Of a stretch of DNA of 64,000 bases, positions 54,686-63,487 are shown piece after piece. Each line of letters opens with the position of its first letter. Position 1 is the stretch's first letter. Source of the DNA: Clostridiaceae bacterium BRH_c20a (GTDB taxonomy: Bacteria > Bacillota > Peptococcia > Peptococcales > BICA1-8); assembly GCA_000961765.1 (NCBI GenBank), contig LADT01000054.1:16579-80578 (forward strand). The letters are read 5' to 3'. A program made the position numbers and the translations under genes. A model generated the notes under the pieces. That model had not been told where the DNA came from. It made no database searches and saw only the letters and a list, made by a program, of their open reading frames with translations.

Positions 54686-55339
54686 ATTTAAGTCCTGGCG
54701 CTCTGCAGTCACAAGATAAATTACATTTTCACCTAGATTTGTTGTATGGTCAGCTATTCGTTCTAGATACCTGCTGACAAACATTAATTGGGTTCCTTGT
54801 TTTATATTTTTAGGATTTTCCAGCATATAAGTTAGCAGTTCCCTAATAATTTGGGCATGTAAACCATCGACAATATCATCTTTGGCCGCAAGGGATTGGG
54901 CCAGCTCTATATCCTCATTAATATATGAATCCAAAGCCTCTTTTAACATATTTTGGGCTATTTCTGCCATCCGAGGGATATCAATAAGGGGTTTTATGAG
55001 CGGTTCATTTCCAATTCTTAAAGTAGTTTTTGCAATATCTACAGCATTATCACCAATTCTCTCTAGGTCTGTTATTATCTTAAAACCGGCAGCAATTCTA
55101 CGCAAATCTTTGGCCATTGGCTGTTGAGTAGCAATAAGTTTTAAGATTTGTTCTTCAATTTCTAATTCAAGAACATCAATTATATCATCTTGGTCAATTA
55201 CTTTTTGAGCCAATTTAGAATCCTGTTTAGCCAGAGAAGTAACGGACAAACTAATTTGTTCCTCAACTAGGCTGCCCATTTTTAAAATTTCTTTTTCTAA
55301 CGTATCTAGTGCATTTTGATAATTTGATCTTATCATCAA
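54680..55339 (-). CDS. phoU: Phosphate-signalling regulator PhoU
   Basis: A 219-residue, all-helical protein of two PhoU repeats. The repeated motif E..(I/L)x(L)IATQQPMAKDLRRI is seen near residues 62-77, and the second half has SRYLERIADHTTNLGENVIYLV with the E/D metal residues; both copies of ERI(G/A)D are present. PhoU represses the Pho response when phosphate is high, through PstB and the PhoR kinase. It is the last gene of the pst operon. Confidence 0.95.
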   Translation of the reverse strand: MMIRSNYQNALDTLEKEILKMGSLVEEQISLSVTSLAKQDSKLAQKVIDQDDIIDVLELEIEEQILKLIATQQPMAKDLRRIAAGFKIITDLERIGDNAVDIAKTTLRIGNEPLIKPLIDIPRMAEIAQNMLKEALDSYINEDIELAQSLAAKDDIVDGLHAQIIRELLTYMLENPKNIKQGTQLMFVSRYLERIADHTTNLGENVIYLVTAERQDLNE

Positions 55340-55350
55340 TATACCTCCTA

Positions 55351-56112
55351 TTAACCAAATCTACCGGTAATATAATCTTCTGTTCTTTTGTCTGTGGGCT
55401 TAGTAAAAATATTTTCTGTTATATCATATTCTATTAGTTCCCCATTTAGAAGGAAAGCTGTATAATCAGATATTCTAGCTGCTTGCTGCATATTATGAGT
55501 TACTATGACTATAGTATACTGCTCTTTAAGTTCCTGCACCAGTTCCTCAATTCTCAAGGTAGAAATAGGGTCTAAGGCGGAGGCCGGTTCATCCATTAAT
55601 AAAATATCCGGCTCAACAGCTAAAGCCCGGGCAATACAAAGTCTTTGCTGTTGCCCTCCTGATAGACTCATACCTGAATGATTTAGGCGATCCTTCACCT
55701 CATCCCATAAGGCAGCCCTGCGTAAGCTTTTTTCAACGGACTCATCTAATACCCTTTTATTTTTTACACCATTCAATTTCAAGCCAGAGGCGACATTATT
55801 ATAGATAGTCATGGTAGGAAAGGGATTGGGCTTTTGAAAAACCATGCCGATTTTCCGTCGTATTTCTACCGGATCTACTTGACTACTATAGATATCTGTT
55901 TTATTAATTAATATTTTACCTTCCACTTTAGCACCTGGCACGACTTCATGCATTCTATTTAAACAACGAATAAAGGTTGACTTGCCGCAGCCGGAAGGAC
56001 CAATTATAGCGGTAACCCTATTTTTGAAAATTTCAAGACTTATACCTTTTAAGGTTTGCAAGGACCCATACCAAGCCTTAACATCATTGACCTGAATGAC
56101 TTTCTCCATCAC
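55351..56112 (-). CDS. pstB: Phosphate ABC transporter ATP-binding protein PstB
   Basis: A 253-residue ABC ATPase: Walker [14 protein letters not shown]-loop QKPNPFP, signature [16 protein letters not shown], Walker [14 protein letters not shown] and H-loop VTHNMQQA. The PNPF motif and the C-terminal [10 protein letters not shown] are typical of PstB. It powers high-affinity phosphate uptake with PstA, PstC and PstS. Confidence 0.96.
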   Translation of the reverse strand: MMEKVIQVNDVKAWYGSLQTLKGISLEIFKNRVTAIIGPSGCGKSTFIRCLNRMHEVVPGAKVEGKILINKTDIYSSQVDPVEIRRKIGMVFQKPNPFPTMTIYNNVASGLKLNGVKNKRVLDESVEKSLRRAALWDEVKDRLNHSGMSLSGGQQQRLCIARALAVEPDILLMDEPASALDPISTLRIEELVQELKEQYTIVIVTHNMQQAARISDYTAFLLNGELIEYDITENIFTKPTDKRTEDYITGRFG

Positions 56113-56130
56113 GTCTCACTCCATTTTTGT

Positions 56131-56997
56131 TTAATTTAGTTTATTACCACGGGTTGCCAGCCTGGCAATTATGCTAAGAAATAAAACCACTAATATTAAA
56201 AGCAACGACCCTGCCCAAGCCTGATTATGCCACTCATCAAAAGGCGAAATAGCATAGGTGAAAATCTGTAAAGGTAGTGCACCAATGGGCTGGTCTAGCT
56301 TGGTACTCCAAAAGTGGTTACCAAAGGCTGTCAATAGTAGAGGCGCCGTTTCGCCGGCTACCCTGGCAATCCCTAGCATTATCGTAGTGATAATCCCTTT
56401 AATTGCTGTTGGTAAAACAATACTTACGATAACTCTCCATTTACGCATACCTAGAGCCAGTGCTGCTTCCCGTAAGGAATCAGGGACCATTTTTAGCATA
56501 CCCTCAGTTCCCCGAATAACTATGGGAATAAGCATGATACCTAAAGCTACTCCACCGGCCAAAGCTGAAAAAGACTTCATCGGTAAAACAATTATTAAAT
56601 AAACAAAGATGCCTACTACAATCGAAGGAATACCAAGTAAGCTATCTGCTACAAACCGTACGGTAGAAGGAAAAAGGCCTGTCTGCTGGTATTCTGATAG
56701 GTAAATTGCAGTCAAAACTCCTACGGGGATCCCCATCAGAGCAGCTAAAGAGACTAATACCAAGGTTCCAACCAGAGCATTGCCCATTCCTCCACCGGGC
56801 TCACCTACAGGGGCAGGCAAATTAGTGATAAATTGTAAATCCAGAGCTTTAATACCGGAAATACCAATATGAGTTAGGATACTGAAAAGAGGGATTAATG
56901 CTAATAAGGTACTTAAAAGCATAATGGTAAGCATTAAATAATTAATAATTTTTCTAGGTTTATAGCGTTTAGCATATTGATTTTGAATTTCACTCAT
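56131..56997 (-). CDS. pstA: Phosphate ABC transporter permease PstA
   Basis: A 288-residue permease with about six membrane helices and the EAA-type loop LREAALALGMRKWRVIVSIVLPTA. ATG 56997 is chosen: it overlaps the pstC stop as ATGA and has GGGGG eight bases before it, while the longer frame starting at 57036 lies inside pstC. Confidence 0.94.
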   Translation of the reverse strand: MSEIQNQYAKRYKPRKIINYLMLTIMLLSTLLALIPLFSILTHIGISGIKALDLQFITNLPAPVGEPGGGMGNALVGTLVLVSLAALMGIPVGVLTAIYLSEYQQTGLFPSTVRFVADSLLGIPSIVVGIFVYLIIVLPMKSFSALAGGVALGIMLIPIVIRGTEGMLKMVPDSLREAALALGMRKWRVIVSIVLPTAIKGIITTIMLGIARVAGETAPLLLTAFGNHFWSTKLDQPIGALPLQIFTYAISPFDEWHNQAWAGSLLLILVVLFLSIIARLATRGNKLN

Positions 56998-57974
56998 TGT
57001 CTGATGCCCCCTTTCGGTCCCCGAGCCACTGACCAAATAAAGAACCGAGCCAAACCATTCATAATAAAGGTAACCAGAAATAAAAGCAAACCAACTTCTA
57101 TAAGAGCAGATAAGTAGATATCATCTGTTGCTTCAGTAAATTCATTGGCAATAACCGCTGCCATCGAATGGGCCGGAGCAAAGAGGGAAGCCTTTATTTC
57201 CGGTCGATTTCCAATTACCATGGTAACGGCCATTGTTTCGCCTAAAGCTCGACCCATCCCTAGAATAATTCCACCCAAAATTCCTGATTTGGCAAAGGGC
57301 AGGATGGCATATTTAATAACCTCCCACCGAGTAGCTCCTAAGGCCATAGCCCCCTCCCGTTGAAGTGTAGGGACCGAGCTGATTATATCCCGGGAAATTG
57401 CGGTTATAATTGGAATAATCATAATAGCCAAAATAAGACCAGCTGAGAGCATACCAATACCCAAAGGAGGTCCGCTAAATAAAGGAATCCAACCAAATAA
57501 ATCTCCTATGGGCTTTTGAATATACTGTCTTATAAAAGGAACAAAGACAAAAATGCCCCACAATCCATAAATAACACTAGGTATAGCTGCTAACAACTCA
57601 ACCAAAAAACCCACAGGGGTGCTAAGCCAGGGTGGGGCTATTTCTGTTAAATACAAGGCAATACCTACACTAACAGGTGTAGCTATGAGGATAGCAATCA
57701 AAGAAGACACAATTGTACCAAAAATATATGCACCTGCTCCAAATTCTCCCTTAACAGGATCCCACTCCATACTAGTAATAAATTTAAATCCAAACTTCTC
57801 CACAGATAAAGCAGACTCCATAAATAGTTTAAAAATAATAAAGCCAAGTAAAAGAATAACCCCTAAGGAAGCAGTAAAAGTTAAAGCCTTAAATATTTTA
57901 TCGAGGGGGATATTTTGGGCATTACTCTTGTCTTTTGGGTTAATGGCTTTTTTCTTAATATCTTTATCCAACAT
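56994..57974 (-). CDS. pstC: Phosphate ABC transporter permease PstC
   Basis: A 326-residue permease with six or so membrane helices and the EAA loop LQREGAMALGATRWEVIKYAILP. ATG 57974 is preferred because AAGGAG lies six bases before it; the open frame extends to an ATG at 58019 without such a site and through the pstS-pstC hairpin. It forms the channel with PstA. Confidence 0.94.
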   Translation of the reverse strand: MLDKDIKKKAINPKDKSNAQNIPLDKIFKALTFTASLGVILLLGFIIFKLFMESALSVEKFGFKFITSMEWDPVKGEFGAGAYIFGTIVSSLIAILIATPVSVGIALYLTEIAPPWLSTPVGFLVELLAAIPSVIYGLWGIFVFVPFIRQYIQKPIGDLFGWIPLFSGPPLGIGMLSAGLILAIMIIPIITAISRDIISSVPTLQREGAMALGATRWEVIKYAILPFAKSGILGGIILGMGRALGETMAVTMVIGNRPEIKASLFAPAHSMAAVIANEFTEATDDIYLSALIEVGLLLFLVTFIMNGLARFFIWSVARGPKGGIRQ

Positions 57975-58006
57975 CAGCAACTCCTTCCAGCATTCCATGT
58001 ACACAT

Positions 58007-58041
58007 CTTTAGGGAACATTCAAAATGAATGTTCCCTAAAG
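58007..58041. repeat. Hairpin between pstS and pstC
   Basis: CTTTAGGGAACATTCA and TGAATGTTCCCTAAAG form a perfect 16-bp stem around AAA. There is no T-run on the minus strand, so it probably protects the 3' end of the pstS message or partly slows transcription. That would raise PstS over the membrane subunits. Confidence 0.75.
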
Positions 58042-58078
58042 CAACTAGCTTAAATAAAATATATTGTATTGGGAATTC

Positions 58079-59158
58079 CTATTTAATTACTGCTAAATTA
58101 TTATCATTCAATTTTGCGATTTCTTCAGGGATTGGAGCATAATGTAAGGCTTTAGAAAATTGTTGTCCATCACGATACATCCATTTAGTAAGCTTTAATA
58201 GTTCTTCTTTCATAACCTGATCTTCATACTTTTCATTCAAGAGAATCCAAGAGAAACCTACGATACCATAGGCATCTTTACCACCGGGCTCTACGATAGA
58301 TACTCTTGTATCTTTGGGCATATCAGCTATAGCTCCAGCAGCAGCTGCACTGGCAGCTTCCAAGGAAGGAGCAGTGAAATTACCATCTTTGTTACGAAGC
58401 TTAGCATAAGACAAGTTGTTAGTAGTGGCATACGCTAATTCTACATATCCAATGGAGCCAGGGAGTTGTTTAACTTGACCTGCAACACCTTCATTTCCTT
58501 TACCGCCAATACCTGCTGGGAATTTAACGGATTTCCCGGCACCAACTTTTTCTTTCCACTCTGAACTTACTTTTGATAAGTAGTCAGTAAAGATTGATGT
58601 TGTACCACTTCCGTCAGAGCGGAACACAGGAGTAATGTCCACATTAGGTAATTTAATGTCGGAATTATCTGCAGCTATTTTGGGGTCATTCCATTTTTTG
58701 ATTGTACCAAGGTAAATATCCGTTAATGTTTCTTGAGTTAATTTTACTCCAGAAGCAATACCCTCTAAATTATAGACAACTGCAACTGCACCGATCGTCA
58801 TAGGAACGTGGATTACACCGTTCTTTATTTTACCCATTTCCTCTTCACTCAGAAAAGCATCAGATGCACCAAAGCTCACAGTTCCTTCCATCATCTGCTT
58901 AACACCACCACCGGAACCTATTGACTGATAGTTTACTTTGATTTCCGGGTTAAGCTTGTTGTATGCAGAAAACATTTTAGAGTATAGCGGATATGGGAAT
59001 GTTGCACCTGCACCGTTAATTGTTAAGTCTTTCGCTGGCTCTTTTACTTCTTGCTTTGTTTCCTCTTTTTTAACATCTTCTTTTTTGCCACAGCCTACAA
59101 CTACTAAAGATAAGGCTAAAATAAGTACTAATGCGATTACACCTGCTCTTTTGAACAT
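58079..59158 (-). CDS. pstS: Phosphate-binding lipoprotein PstS
   Basis: A 359-residue solute-binding protein. A lipoprotein signal ends at Cys23 (SLVVVGC), followed by a Lys/Glu-rich linker. The phosphate-site motifs are GAGATFPYPLY, SIGSGGG, SFGASDAFLS and FRSDGSGTT. GAGGAGGG precedes the ATG. It is the first gene of the pst operon and sits behind an 11-bp-phased Pho box. Confidence 0.96.
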   Translation of the reverse strand: MFKRAGVIALVLILALSLVVVGCGKKEDVKKEETKQEVKEPAKDLTINGAGATFPYPLYSKMFSAYNKLNPEIKVNYQSIGSGGGVKQMMEGTVSFGASDAFLSEEEMGKIKNGVIHVPMTIGAVAVVYNLEGIASGVKLTQETLTDIYLGTIKKWNDPKIAADNSDIKLPNVDITPVFRSDGSGTTSIFTDYLSKVSSEWKEKVGAGKSVKFPAGIGGKGNEGVAGQVKQLPGSIGYVELAYATTNNLSYAKLRNKDGNFTAPSLEAASAAAAGAIADMPKDTRVSIVEPGGKDAYGIVGFSWILLNEKYEDQVMKEELLKLTKWMYRDGQQFSKALHYAPIPEEIAKLNDNNLAVIK

Positions 59159-59219
59159 TTAATGTTCCCTCCTCATTTTTTGAAAAGTTGTCTTTACAAG
59201 TAATAAATTAACACAACTA

Positions 59220-59258
59220 TGTAAATACCCAATTATCGAATTGTTAAGTTTGTGTTAA
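59220..59258 (-). promoter_or_regulatory. Pho box of the pst operon
   Basis: Read on the minus strand there are four hexamers exactly 11 bases apart: TTAACA (59258-59253), TTAACA (59247-59242), ATAATT (59236-59231) and TTTACA (59225-59220). This is the direct-repeat pattern that PhoP dimers bind in Bacillus and relatives. The pstS ATG lies 62 bases downstream of the last hexamer. No phoPR is in the window. Confidence 0.85.
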
Positions 59259-59280
59259 GTTGCAAAGTTTCCAGTGTGTA

Positions 59281-59319
59281 TTAACAAAGACTCACCATAC
59301 ACTTAACAAGTTAAATACC
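59281..59319 (+). promoter_or_regulatory. Second, oppositely oriented Pho-box-like repeat
   Basis: On the plus strand TTAACA occurs at 59281-59286 and 59303-59308, exactly 22 bases apart, with TCACCA at the midpoint (59292) and AATACC at 59314. The phasing fits a weak Pho box that points away from pstS. The nearest plus-strand gene with a good start is 490 bases away. Confidence 0.45.
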
Positions 59320-59804
59320 ACCAATTAGTAAGGTAAGTAATCTATATAGGAAGGATATATTTCAAAAGATGGGATTATTGATTAAATTATATTCATCTAT
59401 ACTTTCAGGGAATAGTATTATTTGATTACTTTCCTCGCCTTTCATATAGCCCAATAATTTCACCCTTTTCTTGCAAATATCTTGTCCATATTCTAAAATA
59501 TTTATTGTTTTTATGGATGAGTTTATAACTTTTCGCACAGTCTGCTGCCGCCTTGTCATCCGCTGTCATCCGAAGGGCTGTGGAACTGGGACTAGGTGCA
59601 GGCTCTTCGGATGAAATTATATTTATCACCGAAGATATAAAAAGCAAGAAGTATGGGGAAGAATTAAAGGAAATATCAAATAAAGGTTAGAGTATATTCC
59701 CTCCAAATTGCTTCTTTACCCAATTTTAATAAAGAGTTAACAGTAGATGATTAAAAGGTTGGTATAATACCAGTAGGAAGATTAAATTTAAGGAGGGAGA
59801 TAAA
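59320..59804. other. Gene-poor stretch with degraded coding relics
   Basis: It contains a transposase N-terminal relic on the minus strand (59362-59445) and, on the plus strand at about 59535-59688, an open frame without start ending RRAVELGLGAGSSDEIIFIT then a Lys/Glu-rich tail, whose composition looks like the end of a lost gene that I cannot identify. A TATAAT near 59763 may serve the gene at 59805. The rest shows nothing recognisable. Confidence 0.45.
59362..59445 (-). pseudogene. Transposase N-terminal relic (IS1182-like)
   Basis: A 27-residue frame, MKGEESNQIILFPESIDEYN then LINNPIF and a stop. It resembles the start of IS1182-family transposases, where a basic residue, NQ, a hydrophobic pair, P, and S-(I/L)-(D/E)-(E/D)-(Y/L) precede a conserved NP(V/I). 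No downstream transposase sequence follows on the minus strand, so only a remnant is left. The family call is from memory of the motif and is tentative. Confidence 0.4.
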
Positions 59805-60248
59805 TTGTATAATAATAATATTTTATATCTTTATCCAGAACATGAAGGACAGCAGTATTATATGTGCTGGGGTTTTTCTAAGAATACATTAGATAAAAAC
59901 GGGAAAGACCAAATTAGAAAAAAGGTTCTAGAAGGGCTTGATATTATCAGCAGAGAACCAAACCGTTGGGTTAGCAAAAGAAGCTTTAGTGTTTTTTTAG
60001 GAGAGGACATTAACTACTATTGGGTTGCTGTTCCTAGACAGCTTACAGTTAAAGCGATGAAGATAATCGGAGATAAGGTAGAACAATTTAACCCGGAAAT
60101 TTTCATTACCTCCCCTGAAAAATCTTTTGAAAAAAACATTCCCTTTGCTCCTGTTATTTCTTATGATAGAGGATTTATCGTTGATTTCACAAGTATCGAA
60201 ACAAAGCTGGCTTCACCATGGGATATGGAAGAAATAGTAAATATATGA
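59805..60248 (+). CDS. Conserved-looking protein of unknown function
   Basis: A 147-residue soluble protein, starting with TTG 59805 behind AAGGAGGGAG. It contains NRWVSKRSFSVFLGED, YYWVAVPRQLTVKAMKII and a C-terminal DFTSIETKLASPWDMEEI. I do not recognise the family and see no catalytic motif. It has its own promoter region and a bidirectional terminator. It lies between two Pho-regulated loci, but no convincing Pho box is directly before it. Confidence 0.7.
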   Translation: MYNNNILYLYPEHEGQQYYMCWGFSKNTLDKNGKDQIRKKVLEGLDIISREPNRWVSKRSFSVFLGEDINYYWVAVPRQLTVKAMKIIGDKVEQFNPEIFITSPEKSFEKNIPFAPVISYDRGFIVDFTSIETKLASPWDMEEIVNI

Positions 60249-60258
60249 CAGGGATATA

Positions 60259-60294
60259 AAATAAAACCACTAACAAAAGTTAGTGGTTTTATTT
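60259..60294. terminator. Bidirectional terminator
   Basis: AAATAAAACCACTAAC pairs perfectly with GTTAGTGGTTTTATTT around AAAA. It ends the unknown 59.8-kb gene and, on the other strand, overlaps the end of the exporter-like gene. Confidence 0.88.
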
Positions 60295-61356
60295 TATTTC
60301 ATCCACATTAAGGCTTAATAGCCTAGTTGATTCTTTAGCACTCCAGCGGATTTTATATGTTACTAGAGCAATCTCAATTAAAGCATGCAAATAATAATTT
60401 CCTGAGGGAAAACGATGATGCCACTGGTTTATGATAATCTCTAGCTTACTCCAAATATGTGGCTCAGGGAAAAAATCTGTTTTTTCTCCTTTTACTTTCT
60501 TTTGAAGCTGGATGTTAGAAAGGCTGGTGATTTGAACAGCATCCATTAATAAATCCAAAATTTCTTTAAATTCCGAGCTTATGGGTGGTTCTTGTGCATT
60601 TTTTCGTCTTTCTTTCCTTTCGTCCGCCAAAAAAAGTATATCTTTGGATCTTTGCCAAAGTCCTTTATTATAATGGATATATTCGTTATAAAATTGTTTC
60701 TGGCTATTAATATTTACTATTTCCAGTGCCCGTTCATGGGAATATAATTCGTAATATTTTTCTGCTTCATCCAATACCTTTTTATAGGCCATTTTATTAG
60801 AATCCATTAGTTCCGGTTGTATTTCTAGGTTTAAAAAGCAGTTGACGGCATCGGTGAAAAATTGGCTTGCCAGCAGATTAAGCTCTATTAGCTTTGAAAT
60901 CAAGACCTTTTGATAATGGGGGGGAGCAATCAATGCATTAATGGCTAAGGCTACTCCCAAACCGATAAAAATTGCTAAGGAACGTACAAGGGCATGCTGT
61001 AAAAATTCATTTGCAGGAGCTCCTAAGATAAATATTGCTGCTACAACGCCCATGGAGATAGAGGTATACCACTTTAATATTTTAGTACAAAAAGTAATAA
61101 TGATTATGGTTGCTAGTCCCATACTTAATGGCTGGAATGTAATGGTTAGTCCCAGAAAAATAGCAATACTTACCGAGATGAAGTGGACGATTACCTGTTC
61201 GTAGGCATCTCGAAAGCTTCTGCCAACCGACTGCTGTAAATTGACTACAGTAGCAGCTCCTGCAAAAATAGCTGGTTGTATATTAAAAAGAATACAGATG
61301 TACATACTCAAGGCTACTGCGATACCAGTTTTTAAAATTCTTGCTCCAACGTACAT
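60289..61356 (-). CDS. Aromatic acid exporter family (FUSC/ArAE-type) membrane protein
   Basis: A 355-residue protein. The N-terminal ~140 residues form four to five membrane helices; GARILKTGIAVALSMYICILFN and the conserved FAGAATVVNLQQSVGRSFRDAYEQ mark the ArAE_1/FUSC family, which moves aromatic acids or polyamines outward. The C-terminal ~200 residues are soluble and helical. It is single and next to the phoA locus; no link to phosphate is evident. Confidence 0.8.
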   Translation of the reverse strand: MYVGARILKTGIAVALSMYICILFNIQPAIFAGAATVVNLQQSVGRSFRDAYEQVIVHFISVSIAIFLGLTITFQPLSMGLATIIIITFCTKILKWYTSISMGVVAAIFILGAPANEFLQHALVRSLAIFIGLGVALAINALIAPPHYQKVLISKLIELNLLASQFFTDAVNCFLNLEIQPELMDSNKMAYKKVLDEAEKYYELYSHERALEIVNINSQKQFYNEYIHYNKGLWQRSKDILFLADERKERRKNAQEPPISSEFKEILDLLMDAVQITSLSNIQLQKKVKGEKTDFFPEPHIWSKLEIIINQWHHRFPSGNYYLHALIEIALVTYKIRWSAKESTRLLSLNVDEIK

Positions 61357-61566
61357 TTTCTACCCTCTTTACATAAGTATATAATAATTTATTATCATAC
61401 AGTAAGTAGATTATAATTAGGTTAATTAAAATAGAAAGTTTTATTAAAACAACAATAAATAACTAGGGTGATGCTACATAGTGGGTGGATTAATTTAATA
61501 TTCACATCACTAATTCATACAACTAATATGAAAATACTGATATAACTTAAACTCAAAGAAAATAGA

Positions 61567-61606
61567 AAACCTTGTAACCCTTTTTAAAATAAGGTTTACA
61601 AGGTTT
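61567..61606. terminator. Terminator after phoA
   Basis: AAACCTTGTAACCC and GGTTTACAAGGTTT form a long stem with one mismatch. On the minus strand it is followed by TTCTATTTT. Confidence 0.7.
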
Positions 61607-61623
61607 AAATAGTGTGAGTTTTG

Positions 61624-63252
61624 CTACTTAATTAAGTCGATAGCTTCTTGGGGAACAAAGGTTTTCATGCCATTATGAATAGTTAAGCCATTTATTTTTA
61701 TAACCTTATCATTTAATTCAGCTGTATTCTTGTAAACTGGTAATTTCAACACATTAGACCCTTTAATGACTATAACAACAGGGTTATTTGGATCTTTATC
61801 ATCCCATAATAGTTCAGCGCCCTTCGCTTCAAAAGCAGCCCTTGCTGGTACAAATAGTTTTTTATTAACTTCTTCTAAATTTATACCTAATACTTCTGCC
61901 ATATATTCAGCTATATATGTGTTTTCAACAGTCCCTCTTAATTGCTTAATATTTCCAGGAGAGTATGAATACAAGACTACTTCTTCACCGGTATGACCAC
62001 CAGTTGTCCAGCCAATACTTGCTCTCTTACTAATCAGTGGTCCAATTGTTGAGTTCAGTCGTCCAGCCTTAGCATCCTTAATTGCCCGGATCTCCTCTTC
62101 AGTCAAATCAGCAATACCAAAATATGTAGCCATTACTTCCATGATATTACTCTTATCACTATTTAATTTACTTTCAATACCTTCACCAGTTATTTTAGCT
62201 TTCCTTAAAGGATCCACGAAAGTACTTAATGGTTCTTTGTCATAGCTACTTGTTGTATTTGAATCACCCATAGAAATACCGCCGTTTCCATGATCACTAG
62301 CTACAATTACAACTGTGTCACCATCAGCTTTAGCAAAATTTAAAGCTACTTTTACTGCATCATCAAATGCAATAATATCACTGATTAGACCAATAGGATC
62401 ATTAGCATGGGCGGCCCAATCTATCTTACTACCTTCTACCATTAAGAAGAACCCGTCTTCATCCTTTGAAAGAGTATCAATCGCCTTTTTAGTCATTTCT
62501 GCTAAACTAGGTTCTTTTGCTGGATCACGATCCATATCATAAGCTAAACTTGTTTCAGAAAACATTCCCCAGATTTTATTTGAAGTAGATGATTTTAACG
62601 CTGCTGTATTAGTTACATAGTCATATCCTAAATTTTTAACTTCTGTATTTAAATCTTCCTTATCCTTTCTGTATTCAGAACTAAGAAATTTACTACCTGC
62701 GCCTAATACTACATCAATTCCATTATATACTTGTTGCTCACTTAATGCGTCATAGTTCTTTCTGCTAGGATAATGGGAAGTAAAAGCTGCAGGTGTTGCA
62801 TGCATAACTTCTGATGTAGAAATAATTCCTGTTGCTTTACCTGCTAATTTTGCACCTTCTAAAATTGTTGCAACTGGCTTCTTTTCATCTCCCTTTTTAA
62901 TGGGAGTAAGCCCTGGCATACTTGCTACATCAGGAAGAACCCCGATATATCCAGTATGGGATTTATAACCCGTTGCAAAGGCTGTACCGGCGGGAGCTGA
63001 ATCTGCTATTGGTGCGTCAGAGGAGTATGTTCTAACTAATCCGCTTGCCATTTCATCCATTGCTAATGGCTGTCCACCTTTATACCATCTTGCCAAAGTG
63101 GTTCCATCTAAACTCATGCCATCTGGAATCAAAATAATCACATTTTTTACTGTTTCTGCTGTCAATGCCTTAGCGGGGATTGTCGCGCCTACACTTAATA
63201 ATACTGCTAAACAAATAAAAAAACTCAAACCCTTTTTAATACCTCTTAACAT
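61624..63252 (-). CDS. phoA: Alkaline phosphatase with C-terminal copper-amine-oxidase-like domain
   Basis: A 542-residue secreted phosphatase. Signal peptide 1-28; metal Asp44 in ILIPDGMS; nucleophile Ser85 in IADSAPAGTAFATG; later MVEGSKIDWAAHAND, VVIVASDHGNGG and GWTTGGHTGEEV supply the remaining metal ligands. After residue ~440 comes FVPARAAFEAKGAELLWDD...VIVIKGSN...FVPQEAIDLI, the pattern of the copper amine oxidase N-terminal-like domain common in secreted Firmicutes proteins. It releases phosphate from monoesters outside the cell. Confidence 0.92.
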   Translation of the reverse strand: MLRGIKKGLSFFICLAVLLSVGATIPAKALTAETVKNVIILIPDGMSLDGTTLARWYKGGQPLAMDEMASGLVRTYSSDAPIADSAPAGTAFATGYKSHTGYIGVLPDVASMPGLTPIKKGDEKKPVATILEGAKLAGKATGIISTSEVMHATPAAFTSHYPSRKNYDALSEQQVYNGIDVVLGAGSKFLSSEYRKDKEDLNTEVKNLGYDYVTNTAALKSSTSNKIWGMFSETSLAYDMDRDPAKEPSLAEMTKKAIDTLSKDEDGFFLMVEGSKIDWAAHANDPIGLISDIIAFDDAVKVALNFAKADGDTVVIVASDHGNGGISMGDSNTTSSYDKEPLSTFVDPLRKAKITGEGIESKLNSDKSNIMEVMATYFGIADLTEEEIRAIKDAKAGRLNSTIGPLISKRASIGWTTGGHTGEEVVLYSYSPGNIKQLRGTVENTYIAEYMAEVLGINLEEVNKKLFVPARAAFEAKGAELLWDDKDPNNPVVIVIKGSNVLKLPVYKNTAELNDKVIKINGLTIHNGMKTFVPQEAIDLIK

Positions 63253-63327
63253 GATACTTACTTACCTCCTTATTGTTTTATATAGTAGACTATAAGACAA
63301 TCTACTAATACAAGTATAGGTAAATAA

Positions 63328-63355
63328 TGTTAATAGATAATTAATGGATTGTTAA
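63328..63355 (-). promoter_or_regulatory. Pho box of phoA
   Basis: On the minus strand TTAACA (63355-63350), TTAATT (63344-63339) and TTAACA (63333-63328) are exactly 11 bases apart, with a weak fourth hexamer at 63322-63317. The phoA ATG lies about 75 bases downstream; TATACT and TATAAA are possible -10 elements. The plus-strand pair TTAACC/TTAACT at 63377/63388 has the same phase on the opposite strand. Confidence 0.8.
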
Positions 63356-63463
63356 AATACAGCAAATTTCGTTATCTTAACCAAAACTTAACTTTGGCTC
63401 AAAAGAAAACTAGCAAAGCTATGCTAAGATTAAACTGAAATTTTGAAGACCCCCTTTTTTTAT

Positions 63464-63487
63464 ATCACCCCTTGAGGGTGATTTTTT
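63464..63487 (+). terminator. Orphan intrinsic terminator at the intron border
   Basis: ATCACCC pairs with GGGTGAT around CTTGA, followed by TTTTTTG. No plus-strand gene lies directly upstream. Its stem has the same arms as the cold-shock terminator at 9479. Confidence 0.8.

Noticed and set aside
59426..59647. Minus-strand 73-codon open frame
   Set aside because: It overlaps another minus-strand frame and a plus-strand coding relic, has low-complexity Ser/Ala content and no ribosome site.
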